Part shown: one piece after another, positions 55,007-64,000 of the stretch
Position numbering within the stretch: the first letter of the stretch is position 1
Layout of the letters: each line of letters begins with the position of its first letter
Position numbers and translations under genes: made by a program
Assembly: GCA_016647705.1 (NCBI GenBank)
Contig: CM028328.1
Location: 6,411,311-6,475,310, forward strand
Direction of reading: 5' to 3'
Source of the DNA: Eucommia ulmoides
Taxonomy: Eukaryota; Streptophyta; Magnoliopsida; Garryales; Eucommiaceae
DNA: 64,000 nucleotides
The notes under the pieces: model-generated
The model's input: the letters and a program-made list of their open reading frames with translations, nothing else
Told to the model about the DNA's origin: nothing
Databases searched by the model: none

Positions 55007-56600
55007 TCAGAAATAATTCTCAGTGGAATACCCCCGATCTTGGTAGAATTCACAATATTTATCCATTGACTTCCCCATTGGTTTTTTGTTGGGGGGCGGA
55101 GGAGCAGGAAAGAAATCCCTCCCCGCATTCTCAACAAAGATGGTGGCCACTGAGACTGTGAGCGAAATGAAGTTCTGCTGGCGGTTCTCCTGGGGAGGGA
55201 ATGGTCTCCGATCCCCAGGCAATGGTCCCAATTTTTCTTTTGCTTGCAGCCTCTTGGACTCATGATTTTTGTTCGACTCTTCTTCAGCCTTCCATTTCTT
55301 CTTTTGACCTCCTCCGCGATCCTTTCGGGCTGCTTCTCTTTCATCGGCGTTATAAAACCTCGTGCCTCTTTCCAGGGCGGCGTTCAGATTAGGAGTTGGG
55401 TTAGAGTAGAGTTCATACATGAGACGTCGATATTTCAGGTCGTTGATAAACGCGCTCATTGTGACCACGTCACTGAGCTCGTCGCAACCGATGATCTCTT
55501 TATAAAACCTTTCTACATAATCTCCCAATGATTCATCGGGTAGCTGTTGGAGCGTGAGGATGTGGGCCTTGGTTTTTGGCCTACGCCGTAGTTGCCCAAA
55601 TCGCAAAAAGAAAGAGCAGCTCGAGCTCGTAAAAATTGGAGATGGATGTTGGGGCTAAAGTCCGGAACCACGCCCCGGCAGCCCCCGTAAAGGTGAGTGA
55701 AAATGCCTTACATCTCATTACTATCGAGGTTGTGTGTAGGTCCATATAGGACCTAAAGATGGACAAGTGGTCTGCTGGATCAGTGATCTCGTCATAGAGG
55801 ATCATTTGGGGGTGGGTGTATCGTGTGGGCAGTGGTTCCTCTAGAATTTCATTAATGAAAGGAGATCTTACTTCCGCAGGAAGCCCGACAAGGTATCTAG
55901 TTCCCTAGATCTATTGTAAGGCTACTTCCATGTCAGCTAAGTGCCTTTCCACCACCACCTCGGCCCCTGGTGGGACTAGAGCTTGACTAAAAATGGCACG
56001 AGGTGGTGGCTGTCGTGGTGGGAAATGTGAGTCTACCTTCCGAATATGCTGGGGATGATGGTCAGACCACACGGTATGGCTGTGAGCAAGGGAAGACTCG
56101 GTACGGTAGCCTCTTATTTGCCTTGGCAGAGGCGATGACGGGGATCCTGAGGCCTCAGGAGGTGCTAATTCAACCTCCCTCCGACCAACGTTGTGGGTCC
56201 GGGGCCTTGGGACGTGCCCGCCGGAATGGATGATACGCTCTTCAACTCCGATCGCTTGTTCCTCCCGACCCGCAACTTGGAATGCTGGAAGACCCATTGG
56301 GGTGGCCAGTAGTAAGTGGGCTAGGACGATTTGGAAGAAGGTTTGGAACTCTCCGAGCTGGCGTTCCAAAAAGGTCGACGCGAGTTGCCTCAGGAGCCCC
56401 GGAAGTTTGTCCAATAAACTGCCCCGTGGGCAAGATTGGACCCACCTGAGCGGTGGGCTGAATCGTCAGACCTACCGCCCCGGAAGGCGAGACGGCGGGC
56501 TGGTGGAGATTCTCCGTAGGTAGTGTAGGGGATCTGACCTGGGAACTCTCGACATATTCTGTACGGATAAGAGGGGTGGATTACTGCTAGCAGCAAGCAC
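55007..56600 (-). pseudogene. Tat element gag
   Basis: The N-terminal part is Pro/Arg/Ser-rich (56600-55911). The conserved core follows: YDEITDPADHLSIFRSYMDL, MRCKAFSLTFTGAAGAWFRT, LAPTSISNFYELELLF, then after a frame change FGQLRRRPKTKAHILTLQQL, PDESLGDYVERFYKEII, SAFINDLKYRRLMYELY. A basic tail and KYCEFYQDRGYSTENYF complete it; in relatives that last motif reads C-x-FHxxxGHxTxxC and binds zinc, and here the His and Cys positions are partly lost. Frame breaks are near 55595 and 55900. Confidence 0.82.
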
Positions 56601-56713
56601 TTGGTCGGCCTGGCAGATTTCCTTCCTAGAGCTTGTGATCATCAAGTCTTAACCTTGTAGGGAGCTGACGATCAGGGGAGGCTTTTAGTGCATTCCCACA
56701 GACGACGTTAAAC
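56601..56713 (-). other. Tat element leader and primer-binding region
   Basis: On the minus strand the sequence directly after the LTR reads 'gtttaacgtcgtctgtggga', the plant gypsy Tat-type signature (normally '..ggcgccgtctgtgggaa'). The untranslated leader to gag follows. Confidence 0.65.
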
Positions 56714-57415
56714 TGTTGATGCCAAAAAGTGGTGAAGAGTCAACAGTATGGTTCAGAAAGATATCGAGGGCACAAGATCACTGATAGTGTGATTAACTCG
56801 ATGAATTTAGGGGTGATGACGACCTCTAAGCTGAGCTCCACTCTTCCACTCCAAGCACCCGCACAAAGACCCACCGAGGTTGTGCCCAGTGAAGTCCCTC
56901 TGACTTGAGAGTAAGTACGCGGGGGAGAAGGGCTAAAAGTATTGTGATTTCAGTAGAAAAGACGTACCTTTGGGCAGCGGGTGCCTTGGTGTATTTATAG
57001 GCGCCGGTGTCTGATTAGTGTCGCGGAATTAGGGAGCCAAGCTCGGGTTAATTAACCTAATCCGCTAGGCAGCCTATGAGCATGCGGATTAGTTCTTTAA
57101 TTGTCTGGGCTGGGCTTTTGAGCCCATATGTGGAGGCCCACGGTCTGGAATCTCATAACGGCATGGTAGGGTCCTGAGTGTGGAGATAGTGAGCAGAGGG
57201 TGTTTGAGTTCGTCAATCCAAATCGTAGTTTATTAGCCCAGACTTCTTCACTGAGACGATCCTCAGCCCTGCCTGGGGGTGTCCCAGCTCAGTACTTGAG
57301 GGGATTTCAGCTATCAGGTCGGTTTTAGGGGGATTTCAACTCTCAGATCGGCCGTTTTCCCATACTTGGGCGGGAATTAACCATGTGGTACACCTGACGA
57401 GATTCTCCTATACCA
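56714..57415 (-). repeat. Tat element 5' LTR
   Basis: 702 bp, minus orientation, TGGTATAGGAG...GCATCAACA, the partner of 40175-40877 and followed by TATTT. The end dinucleotide is TG/CA. The same TATA-like block occurs near 56985-57000 on the minus strand. Confidence 0.87.
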
Positions 57416-57420
57416 TATTT

Positions 57421-57841
57421 AATATTGATTGTACTTTTATCATTATTTGCACTTTTTTTGTGATATTTTTGTATTTTGTGGGCACATTTTGGTTGAGATT
57501 AGTTTTTAAATTCAAGTTAAAAATGTGAGGGTGTAATATTTCTTGCAATAGAAACTAGGATGCCCGTCTCAATGCGCAGATTTGTGGATGTTTAATGTGA
57601 ACTATTTTGATTAATCTTTATATTTATAATTGAAATTTTAATTTTTAAAAAATATTATTCATTTTTCAATATTATTTTTAGTTTTTTTAACACATGTTTG
57701 TAACACATTATATTTTTCTTTGGTTGTTGAGTATATATTTTGGGAGTATAAACGTAAGTTTAAAAAAAGAAAATAAAAATTTCATTGGCATTGATAAATT
57801 CATGTTTTTGTAGCATAACAACAAAATAATTTTAAGTAAAC
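57421..57841. other. AT-rich spacer between gypsy and copia elements
   Basis: Host sequence flanking both insertions. No gene, repeat or GLR homology is recognisable. Confidence 0.5.
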
Positions 57842-57846
57842 CATAC

Positions 57847-58020
57847 TGTTAGTGTAATAATGGGCTTAGCCCACTTGGCCCATAGGGCAAAACCCTAACC
57901 CCACTTTCCCTATAAATACTCATGTATAGTTTCTATTATGTATATCCTTAATACATGTAACCTTGTATTTCTCAATATATCAATACATGGTTCATTCTCC
58001 ACTTCTCAATTATTTTAACA
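57847..58020 (+). repeat. Copia 5' LTR (174 bp)
   Basis: TGTTAGTGTAATAATGGGC...TTTTAACA. It contains 'tttccctataaatactcatg' (TATA box). It aligns with 62441-62618, differing by a 4-bp 'tttc' gain in the latter and a few substitutions. Confidence 0.88.
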
Positions 58021-59150
58021 TGGTATCAAGAGCAAGTCTTTTCTGAATCTGTTCTCTTTAAACATTTTTTTTTTCCGAAACCCAAAAGCTTCCGCCACTG
58101 CTTTCGCTTTTCTCCCGTGATTTTCGTCGCTATTATAGGCTCCATCACCACTCCGGTATTAACAACCACCACACTAAAATCTTCGTCTTGTACAAATAAA
58201 CACAAGGCCACCAAAATCACTACCACCGGAGTACAAATGCGCCCATACGCGCCTCCCACAGCCTACAGTACCCCCAAACTGCGCCTTCTCGAATTTTGGG
58301 CTCTACCGCCTCAACTAGGGCTTCAAATCCATCTCACGATATACCATCAGAACCATATGGATAAGACGATTCCAACTACGCAAGACTCATAACAGTACGA
58401 TGTTGAACTCGCCCCTACGCACGGCCCGAAAGTTTTGCTCCCGATTCGCATTTGATCTACGCGACTGCTCGCGTCGTCTCGGATTTTAGGCTCTATTTCC
58501 TCAACTAGAGCTCAGAATCTATCTTATAATATACCATTGAAACCGTCTCGACGAGAAGATTCCAAGGGAGCAAAAATAAGAAAATTCAACATCGCATGCG
58601 CTTCCACGCGTGGTTCGAAGTTTTCGCATCGACTCCCTCTCAGATCTCACGCGCCTTCTGCTTCCTCGGACAGGTTTAGGCCTTTTTTGACCAGTTTTCT
58701 ATGAAGTTGGACCAGTTCCTAGGGTGTTTCGGTGTTATAATTCTGTTTCCGACCTCCGTTTTATGATTTGAGGCTCACAAAATATATTTTCTGTTATATC
58801 TGTGTGGTTCCTACACCGATTCACTTGTTTTTCATCCGGTCTTTAAAGATTCAATATTGGTTCCTGGATAATTTCAGGATTTCAAACCTATCTGTGATCT
58901 CTATTAAATTAAATTCTGATCATACAATATAATTCTCTTTATATTGTTGATTCGGTTCATCACAGAGATTTGATCAGTTTAAGGGGCTCTCAATCGGTTC
59001 TTCACGAGTATAGATCGGTTCTTGGATAATTTCAGCATCCTAAATCCATCCGTGACAATAGTTTCTCCAAGCTCAATAGCGATGTCTGTGGGTTCTTCGC
59101 TCATTATCAATGCCAAAGAGAGTTCGGATCCTACCTCCACTACTGTCACC
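58021..59150 (+). other. Copia leader without gag
   Basis: About 1.1 kb between the primer-binding site and the first coding motif. In other copia elements gag would be here. No zinc knuckle or gag helix pattern is readable in any frame. The same phrases recur in the copy at 13960-14840 ('caatcggttctt.acgagta', 'gtttccga/gcctccgttt'), so the absence is shared by both copies. Confidence 0.65.
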
Positions 59151-62100
59151 ATGTCTATTGCAGATTTGGCCTCACCCTTCCTTAATATTTTCTCCAACAT
59201 TGGTAATGGTACAAACCTTTCTCTTGCTCTCTGACTTACTACAGGTAACTCTTCTTGGTTATTTGATTTTGCTTGTTGCAATCATATGACATCCGATCCC
59301 TATATTTTTTAACCAAACTCTCTGCTATGAATTTCTCTAGTATTCATACTACTGATGGTTATCAAATGCGTGTTACTCATACCGATCAGGTTTCTACTTC
59401 CCATCTTTCTGTTCCTGACATGTATTGATTTCGAAACTCACCTTAAATCTCCTTTGTTGGGAACCTTTGTGAATTGGGATTTGAAATCATATTTCCTCAG
59501 ATACGAGAAACTCTTGGGACTGGTCGTAAGATTGGAAGCCTATTTGAACTTACCAGTTTGCACATTCTATCTTTAACTCCATCACCACCACAACCCTAAG
59601 TCCCTTCATCAATCTATGTAACCTCACCACCACCACCAGTATCTTCATCATTATCTTCACAACCACTAGCTGATCTCTCACTTTCCCAAATGTGGAAAGC
59701 TTGATTAGGCCACACTTCATCTAGCCGACTCAAATCGCTTATCTCTAGTGGTCAGTTAGGTTCAATTCAATAAGAGTCCTTCAAATGTATCCATTGTCAA
59801 CTTGCCAAACAACTAGCCCTACCTTTAAAAGAAAGTCAGTCTATTTCCCTTGCACCCTTTGATCTAATTCATTCTGATATTTGGGGGCCTTCTCCTCATG
59901 CCTCGATGGGTGACCTTCGTTATTTTGTTATCTTTGTGGATGACTACTCTTGATATACATGGTTGTTTCTTATAAAACATCAATCTAAATTATTCCAAAT
60001 ATATTTTGAGTTTTCTTCTATGGTTCAAACCCAATTTTTTAGAAATATCAAAGTTTTTCGCTCAGATAATGCAATGGAATACAAGGATCATGTTTTTCTT
60101 AACCTGCTTCACAAAAATGACACGTTCCCCCATCGCTCGTGTCCTAATACATCCTAACAAAATGGATGAACCAAACGTAGACATATTCTTGACACAATTC
60201 GTGCTCTTCTCATTTCTTCATCATGTCCAGAGCTTTTTTGGGGTGAGGTTGTCTTCACAACCGTCTACATAATAAACTGTGTCCCTTCTGCTACAATCCA
60301 AAATCACTCTCTATTTGAACGCCTTTACGGTAAAACTCTTGATTACTTTAAACTTAGAGTCTTTGGTTGCACCTGTTTTGTTCTTCTCAAACCACATGAA
60401 CTCAACAAACTGGAACCAAGGGCACGTCTGTGTTGTTTTCTTGGATATGGTATTGAACATAAAAGGTATCGGTGCTGGGATCTCATTTCTAAAACCCTTC
60501 ATATCTCGCGATATGTTATTTTTTGGGAACATCAAATGTTTTATTCCTTATGGCTATTTGACATGTCAACCCTCACCAACTCTAAATTCTTTACTGATCC
60601 ATCCATTGAGTTATTTCCAGATGATACAGTTCTAGGTATTGTTGAGCCATTCTAGCACCACCTATTGTGCCTAGCCCTGTACCTTATGCTGAGTCCACCC
60701 CAGACCTACCAACTAAACCCACTTCAGAATCACCAGCTAATCTCACCTCTCCAGCTCCAGCGACCATACCTGAGACTTCTTCTGTGGCCGATGATACTGT
60801 ACCAATTGCCTCTAAGACCTACGCTCCAGAACACCCTCGTCGCTCTACCATGGTAACTCATCGTCCACATTACCTTACTGATTTTCATTGTTTTTCCATT
60901 ATAATTCATCTGCATGAGCCTCAATCCTATAAGGAGGCGAATATTAATCCTCTTTGGCAGAAAGCAATAGTGAAGAACTTTAGGCCTTCGCTAAAACTCA
61001 TACCTGGGATATTGTTGATCTGCCCACTAGAAAAACTTCTATTGGGTGCAAATGGGTGTTTAAAATCAAGACTCTCTTTGATGGCTCTATTGAACGATAT
61101 AAATCCCGACTTATTGCTAAAGGATTCGCTCAGGAATATGGCATTAACTATGAAGAAACATTTGCTCCAGTGAAGAGGCTAACATCTATCCGTACACTTC
61201 TTGTCATCACCACCATTTGAAAATAGACTATCTTTCAAATGAATTTCAAAAATATATTTCTCAATGGTGATCTTTTTGAAGAAGTCGATATACATACACC
61301 TCTAGAATTAAAGTTTGTCACATTCGCCGTGCCTTATGTGGTTTAAAACAAGCTCCAAGTTCCTAATTTGCTAAATTTAGCACTACTATTCATCATTTTG
61401 GGTTCACACTAGTTCTCATGATTCGACTCTGTTTATTTGTCATACTGCCAATGGTATTATCCATCTTTTGCTGTAAGTGGATGATATGGTTATTACTGGA
61501 GATGATCTACGTGGTATTTCTAAACTCAAAAAGTTTCTCAGTGGTAAATTCAAGATGAAAGATCTTGGTTTGCTCACCTATTTTCTTGGCCTCGAAGTCT
61601 CATCTAGTTCTAATGGATATTTTCTCTCTCAGGCCAAATATGTCTCGGATATGCTTTCCAAGGCTGGTATCACTAACTCAACCACTGCCACTAGTCCTCT
61701 CGAGTCGAACGTCAGACTTACCCTACTCGACGGTTCACCTTTTCAGGATGCTATTCTATATCGTTAACTGATTGAAAGTCTTGTATATCAAACTGTCACT
61801 CACCATGACATTGCCTATGTCGTTCATCAGACCACTCATTACTCGGTTGTTCTTCACATTCTTCGATATATCAATGGTACTTTATTTCATGGGCTTCATT
61901 TTTCAGCTCAGTCTACTCCCATCTTACAAGTTTATTCTGATATCGATTGGGCCGGAAACCCTACCGACAGACGTTCAACCACTGGTTACTTTTTTTTTTT
62001 GGGCAATTTTCTCATTTCCTGGCTTAGTAAGAAACAAACTGTTGTTTCTTGCTCTAGTTCTGAAGCTGAATATGGTGCCATGGCTGATGCAACTAAAGAG

Positions 62101-62400
62101 TTTCTCTGGCTTCGATGGATACTAGCTAACATGGGCATCTTTTCTTCTATAGCCACTACCCTACACTATGACAACATGAGTGCTATTCAGATCGCTCACA
62201 ATGATGTATTCCACGAGCGTACAAAACACATTGAGACTGATTGTCACTTCATCCGTCATCACATTCTCCAAAATACGATTCGTCTACATCCGTCAGTTCA
62301 GCCGATCGGACAGCAGATATTTTCACTAAGACTCATTCACCTAGACGTTTTCACTATTTTAGTTTCCAAACTCAAGTTCACCTTTCACTTTCCGACTTGA
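59151..62400 (+). pseudogene. Copia pol: protease remnant, integrase, RT, RNase H with stops
   Basis: It starts MSIADLASPFLNIF, then LFDFACCNHMTSDPYIF. Integrase is near 59790-60560: CIHCQLAKQ, FDLIHSDIWGPSP, FVIFVDDYS, FRSDNAMEYKDH, LKPHELNKLEPRARLCCFLG and YVIFWEHQMF. The Pro-rich linker is 60660-60860. RT has KWVFKIKTLFDGSIERYKSR, FAPVKRLTSIRT, and an active site reading stop-VDD at 61470-61481 (TAA in place of Tyr), then MKDLGLLTYFLGLEV. RNase H has NFLISWLSKKQTVVSCSSSE, AEYGAMADATKEFLWLRWIL, TLHYDNMSAIQIA and FHERTKHIETDCHFIR. Stops and frame changes are scattered through all domains. Confidence 0.85.
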
Positions 62401-62440
62401 GTTTGAGGGGGGGAGGGGGGGGAGGGGGGGGGGAGGGGAG

Positions 62441-62618
62441 GGTTAGTGTAATAATGGGCTTAGCCCACTTGGTCCATAGGGCAAAACCCTAACCCTACTT
62501 TCCCTATAAATACTCATGTATAGTTTCTATTCTGTATATTCTTAATACATGTAACCTTGTATTTCTTTCTCAATATATCAATAAATGGTTCATTCTCCAA
62601 TTCTCAATTATCTTAACA
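62441..62618 (+). repeat. Copia 3' LTR (178 bp)
   Basis: It begins GGTTAGTG (TG changed to GG beside the polypurine tract) and ends CTTAACA, followed by CATAT. It has the same TATA block as the 5' LTR. Confidence 0.87.
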
Positions 62619-62748
62619 CATATGACTTTTAAAAAAAAGGAATCACCACATATATTACAATAAATTATTTACAATTTCATTGTTATCTTAACGTCTTCTA
62701 CAATCGTGACATACATCAAAATATACATGCACATGTATACGTATATAA

Positions 62749-63376
62749 GGGTATTTACCTCTTATCTCCCTTGTAATTTGTCTAAAATCATAAACTTTTA
62801 TCTTTTGAAAAATATCATCAGTCAACCCCTTCGAACCATTTAAAAAATATACTCTTCTCTAGTTTAAAAAAAAAAAAATCAAAAATTCACTAAAACCGTT
62901 ATTTTTAGAAATGTATTTTTTACACCTATATTTGTTTTTTAAAAATATATTTTTTTTTTCATAACTCAACCACCGCCACTACCCTCGCATCATTTTTCTA
63001 ATTTGTTAAAAATGAAATGGGTAATTTTGTTCTTTATATTTTAAGTAGGGGTGTTAATATAACAAAAAACTTCAAGGGATATTTATATCTTCTAATTATT
63101 TTTAAATTATTAAGGATAAAAGTATATTTTCAATTAAAAAAAATGTACTAATTTTTAACCTATAGGGGAGTTAAATAGTGTATGACCGAAAATGATAGAG
63201 GAAGACCAGTATTTAATGAATGATAGGGGAGATTTGTGGTGTTAGACAAAATGACAAGGGAGGTAAACGTTAAATATCTGAAAAATGATAAAGGATGACC
63301 AATATTTAATAAACGATAAGAGAGATTTGTGATTTTAGGCAAAATGATAGGAGAGGTAAACGGTAAACCCATATAT
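62749..63376. mobile_element. Possible MITE with GGGTATTTACC-type inverted ends
   Basis: The left end 'tataagggtatttacctctt', followed by 'tctcccttgtaatttgtcta', is mirrored at the right by 'aggcaaaatgataggagagg' and then 'taaacggtaaacccatatata'. The inverted similarity runs over roughly 80 bp with mismatches. The right arm contains two tandem copies of a unit of about 100 bp (63187-63282, 63283-63372). No coding sequence. Target duplication is uncertain (TATATA-like on both sides in AT-rich DNA). Confidence 0.5.
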
Positions 63377-64000
63377 AAATATAGATGCATATATTAGGAA
63401 AATAAAGAGTTCATGAAGAAATTAACGTGGATGATAATTATTATCAAAATATTAAGCGACAACTAAAAAATATTTGTGTTACTAAAATTCCACTTGAATA
63501 CATTTAAATTTGCTAAATTAAAAATACAAAAGAGACAAACTCACATAATCCAAGAAAATAACAATGGAAAGCTCTTATTCATTTTGGGTAAGAGCTTCCG
63601 ATTTTAATTGTTAGATGAATGGTACCAAGTGAGTCCGGTCGAAAAGGGAAGATGTTTTCTTTTCTTGTGAATCAAAGCTCGACTCTTCTGGGAAACACTT
63701 ATGGAATTAAATTTTGAATTCATTCCTAAATTTATCAGGCCGATGGGTAGGAGTGTATGTTTAAGATCGTTGGGAGGTGCCTAGTCAAAGTGTGCGTAAG
63801 TTAACCTGAACACTCCTTACTGTAAAAATAAAAAATAAAAATTGAAATGAATGGTAGTATGGTACAATTATAAAGTGCAATTCTATGTATTTTCTTTAAT
63901 AGAAATTTAGGCTATATACTTCCCCCCGTTATTTGGCGGGTCACCACATACATTCCCTACTAAGAAGCAAAATATGAAAAAAAAAGTTCTTTAGTGAAGA
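63377..64000. other. Unassigned AT-rich end of window
   Basis: No gene is recognised. 63567-63800 is less AT-rich ('agtgagtccggtcgaaaagg', 'caaagctcgactcttctggg') but has no open frame or motif I can assign. Confidence 0.4.

Larger units (their letters stand above)
40175..57415 (-). mobile_element. Complete Ty3/gypsy element, Tat/Retand type, 17.2 kb
   Basis: Two LTRs (40175-40877, 56714-57415) in minus orientation are flanked by perfect TATTT copies (40170-40174, 57416-57420). From right to left: 5' LTR, primer-binding region with 'cgtcgtctgtggg' (near 56710), gag, protease, RT/RNase H, a second RNase H, integrase, an antisense gene (47756-50301, plus strand), a tandem array (41100-47490), and a 3' polypurine-like 'cttggggggc'. 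A second RNase H, an antisense ORF and tandem repeats beside the 3' LTR are features of the Tat branch (Retand, Grande, Ogre relatives). About 3 kb of its length is a later solo-LTR insertion. Catalytic residues are lost in RT and integrase, so it is inactive. Confidence 0.88.
57847..62618 (+). mobile_element. Complete copia element with short LTRs, gag-less, inactive
   Basis: LTRs at 57847-58020 and 62441-62618, flanked by CATAC (57842-57846) and CATAT (62619-62623), one mismatch. The primer-binding site TGGTATCAAGAGC follows the 5' LTR at once (initiator-Met tRNA type with one inserted A). The polypurine tract is a pure G/A run of about 35 bases (62405-62440). The internal region has about 1.1 kb of leader, a short coding start, then integrase, RT and RNase H, all with stops. 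The short LTRs and the coding motifs suggest an Ale/Retrofit-like group, which is tentative. The same family as 13795-15096. Confidence 0.87.

Noticed and set aside
58117..58392. 91-codon open frame in the copia leader as a possible gag
   Set aside because: No zinc knuckle or gag pattern, and the frame is not kept in the sister copy at 13960-14300.
59355..59576. 73-codon open frame in copia pol
   Set aside because: Out-of-frame read of degenerate pol sequence.
15216..64000. A matching 3' end for the CACTA element
   Set aside because: I looked for a TTTTTCTTGTAGTG-like terminus and found none. The GTTGTAGTG at 4381 belongs to the MITE in GLR copy 1 and has a different end sequence.
1..64000. 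rRNA, tRNA or microRNA genes
   Set aside because: Nothing with a tRNA fold or rRNA sequence was recognised. The B-box-like motif at 12448 fits a SINE better.

Overview
This is a stretch of repeat-rich nuclear DNA from a flowering plant, most likely a dicot. The evidence is plant-type glutamate-receptor-like (GLR) exons with normal GT/AG introns, Ty1/copia and Ty3/gypsy LTR retrotransposons, a CACTA transposon, hAT-like and MITE elements, a SINE-like insert, and very AT-rich spacers with long (TA)n and (CA)n tracts. I found no intact cellular gene. Every host-type gene is a broken GLR copy, and most of the rest is mobile DNA.

Layout from left to right. 1-480: minus-strand copia gag/protease remnant. 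1795-2870: AT-rich satellite. 3155-8351: nearly complete GLR pseudogene (copy 1), missing its first exon, with a MITE in an exon, a frameshift and several stops. 9401-10169: hAT-like non-autonomous element. 10473-13794: second plus-strand GLR copy (copy 3) with a SINE-like intron insert, ending in a deletion that fuses exon 4 to exon 5. 13795-15096: 5' part of a copia element. 15216-17560: 5' half of a CACTA transposon. 17561-31945: a nest of retrotransposons. An old copia element (E0) has a gag-only relative (E1) in its 3' region, and its own 3' LTR was entered by a minus-strand solo LTR and by a 2.76-kb solo LTR. 32490-34200: gypsy gag remnant split by a 441-bp solo LTR. 35437-36656: minus-strand GLR copy 2 (ATD plus S1 half of the ligand-binding domain, one stop). 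36950-37700: satellite-like repeats. 38390-39037: copia linker fragment joined directly to a GLR exon (copy 4).

40175-57415 is one complete minus-strand Ty3/gypsy element of Tat/Retand type, with LTRs of about 703 bp and a perfect TATTT target-site duplication. It carries decayed gag-protease-RT-RNase H-second RNase H-integrase, then an antisense multi-exon gene with its own promoter-like region, then a tandem array of about 99-bp units beside the 3' LTR. The array is interrupted by a solo LTR of the same kind as the one at 28989-31747. 57847-62618 is a complete but dead copia element with short LTRs and no recognisable gag. It belongs to the same family as 13795-15096. The last 1.4 kb holds a possible MITE and unassigned AT-rich sequence.

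In time order, a small GLR cluster was duplicated with its introns and decayed, while transposons repeatedly entered it and each other. The boundaries are supported by target-site duplications read from the sequence: ATTAT, AATTA, TGTAA, ATACA, TATTT, CATAC/CATAT, and an 8-bp TTTAAACT for the hAT-like element. All family assignments come from motif recognition by eye. No database search was possible.
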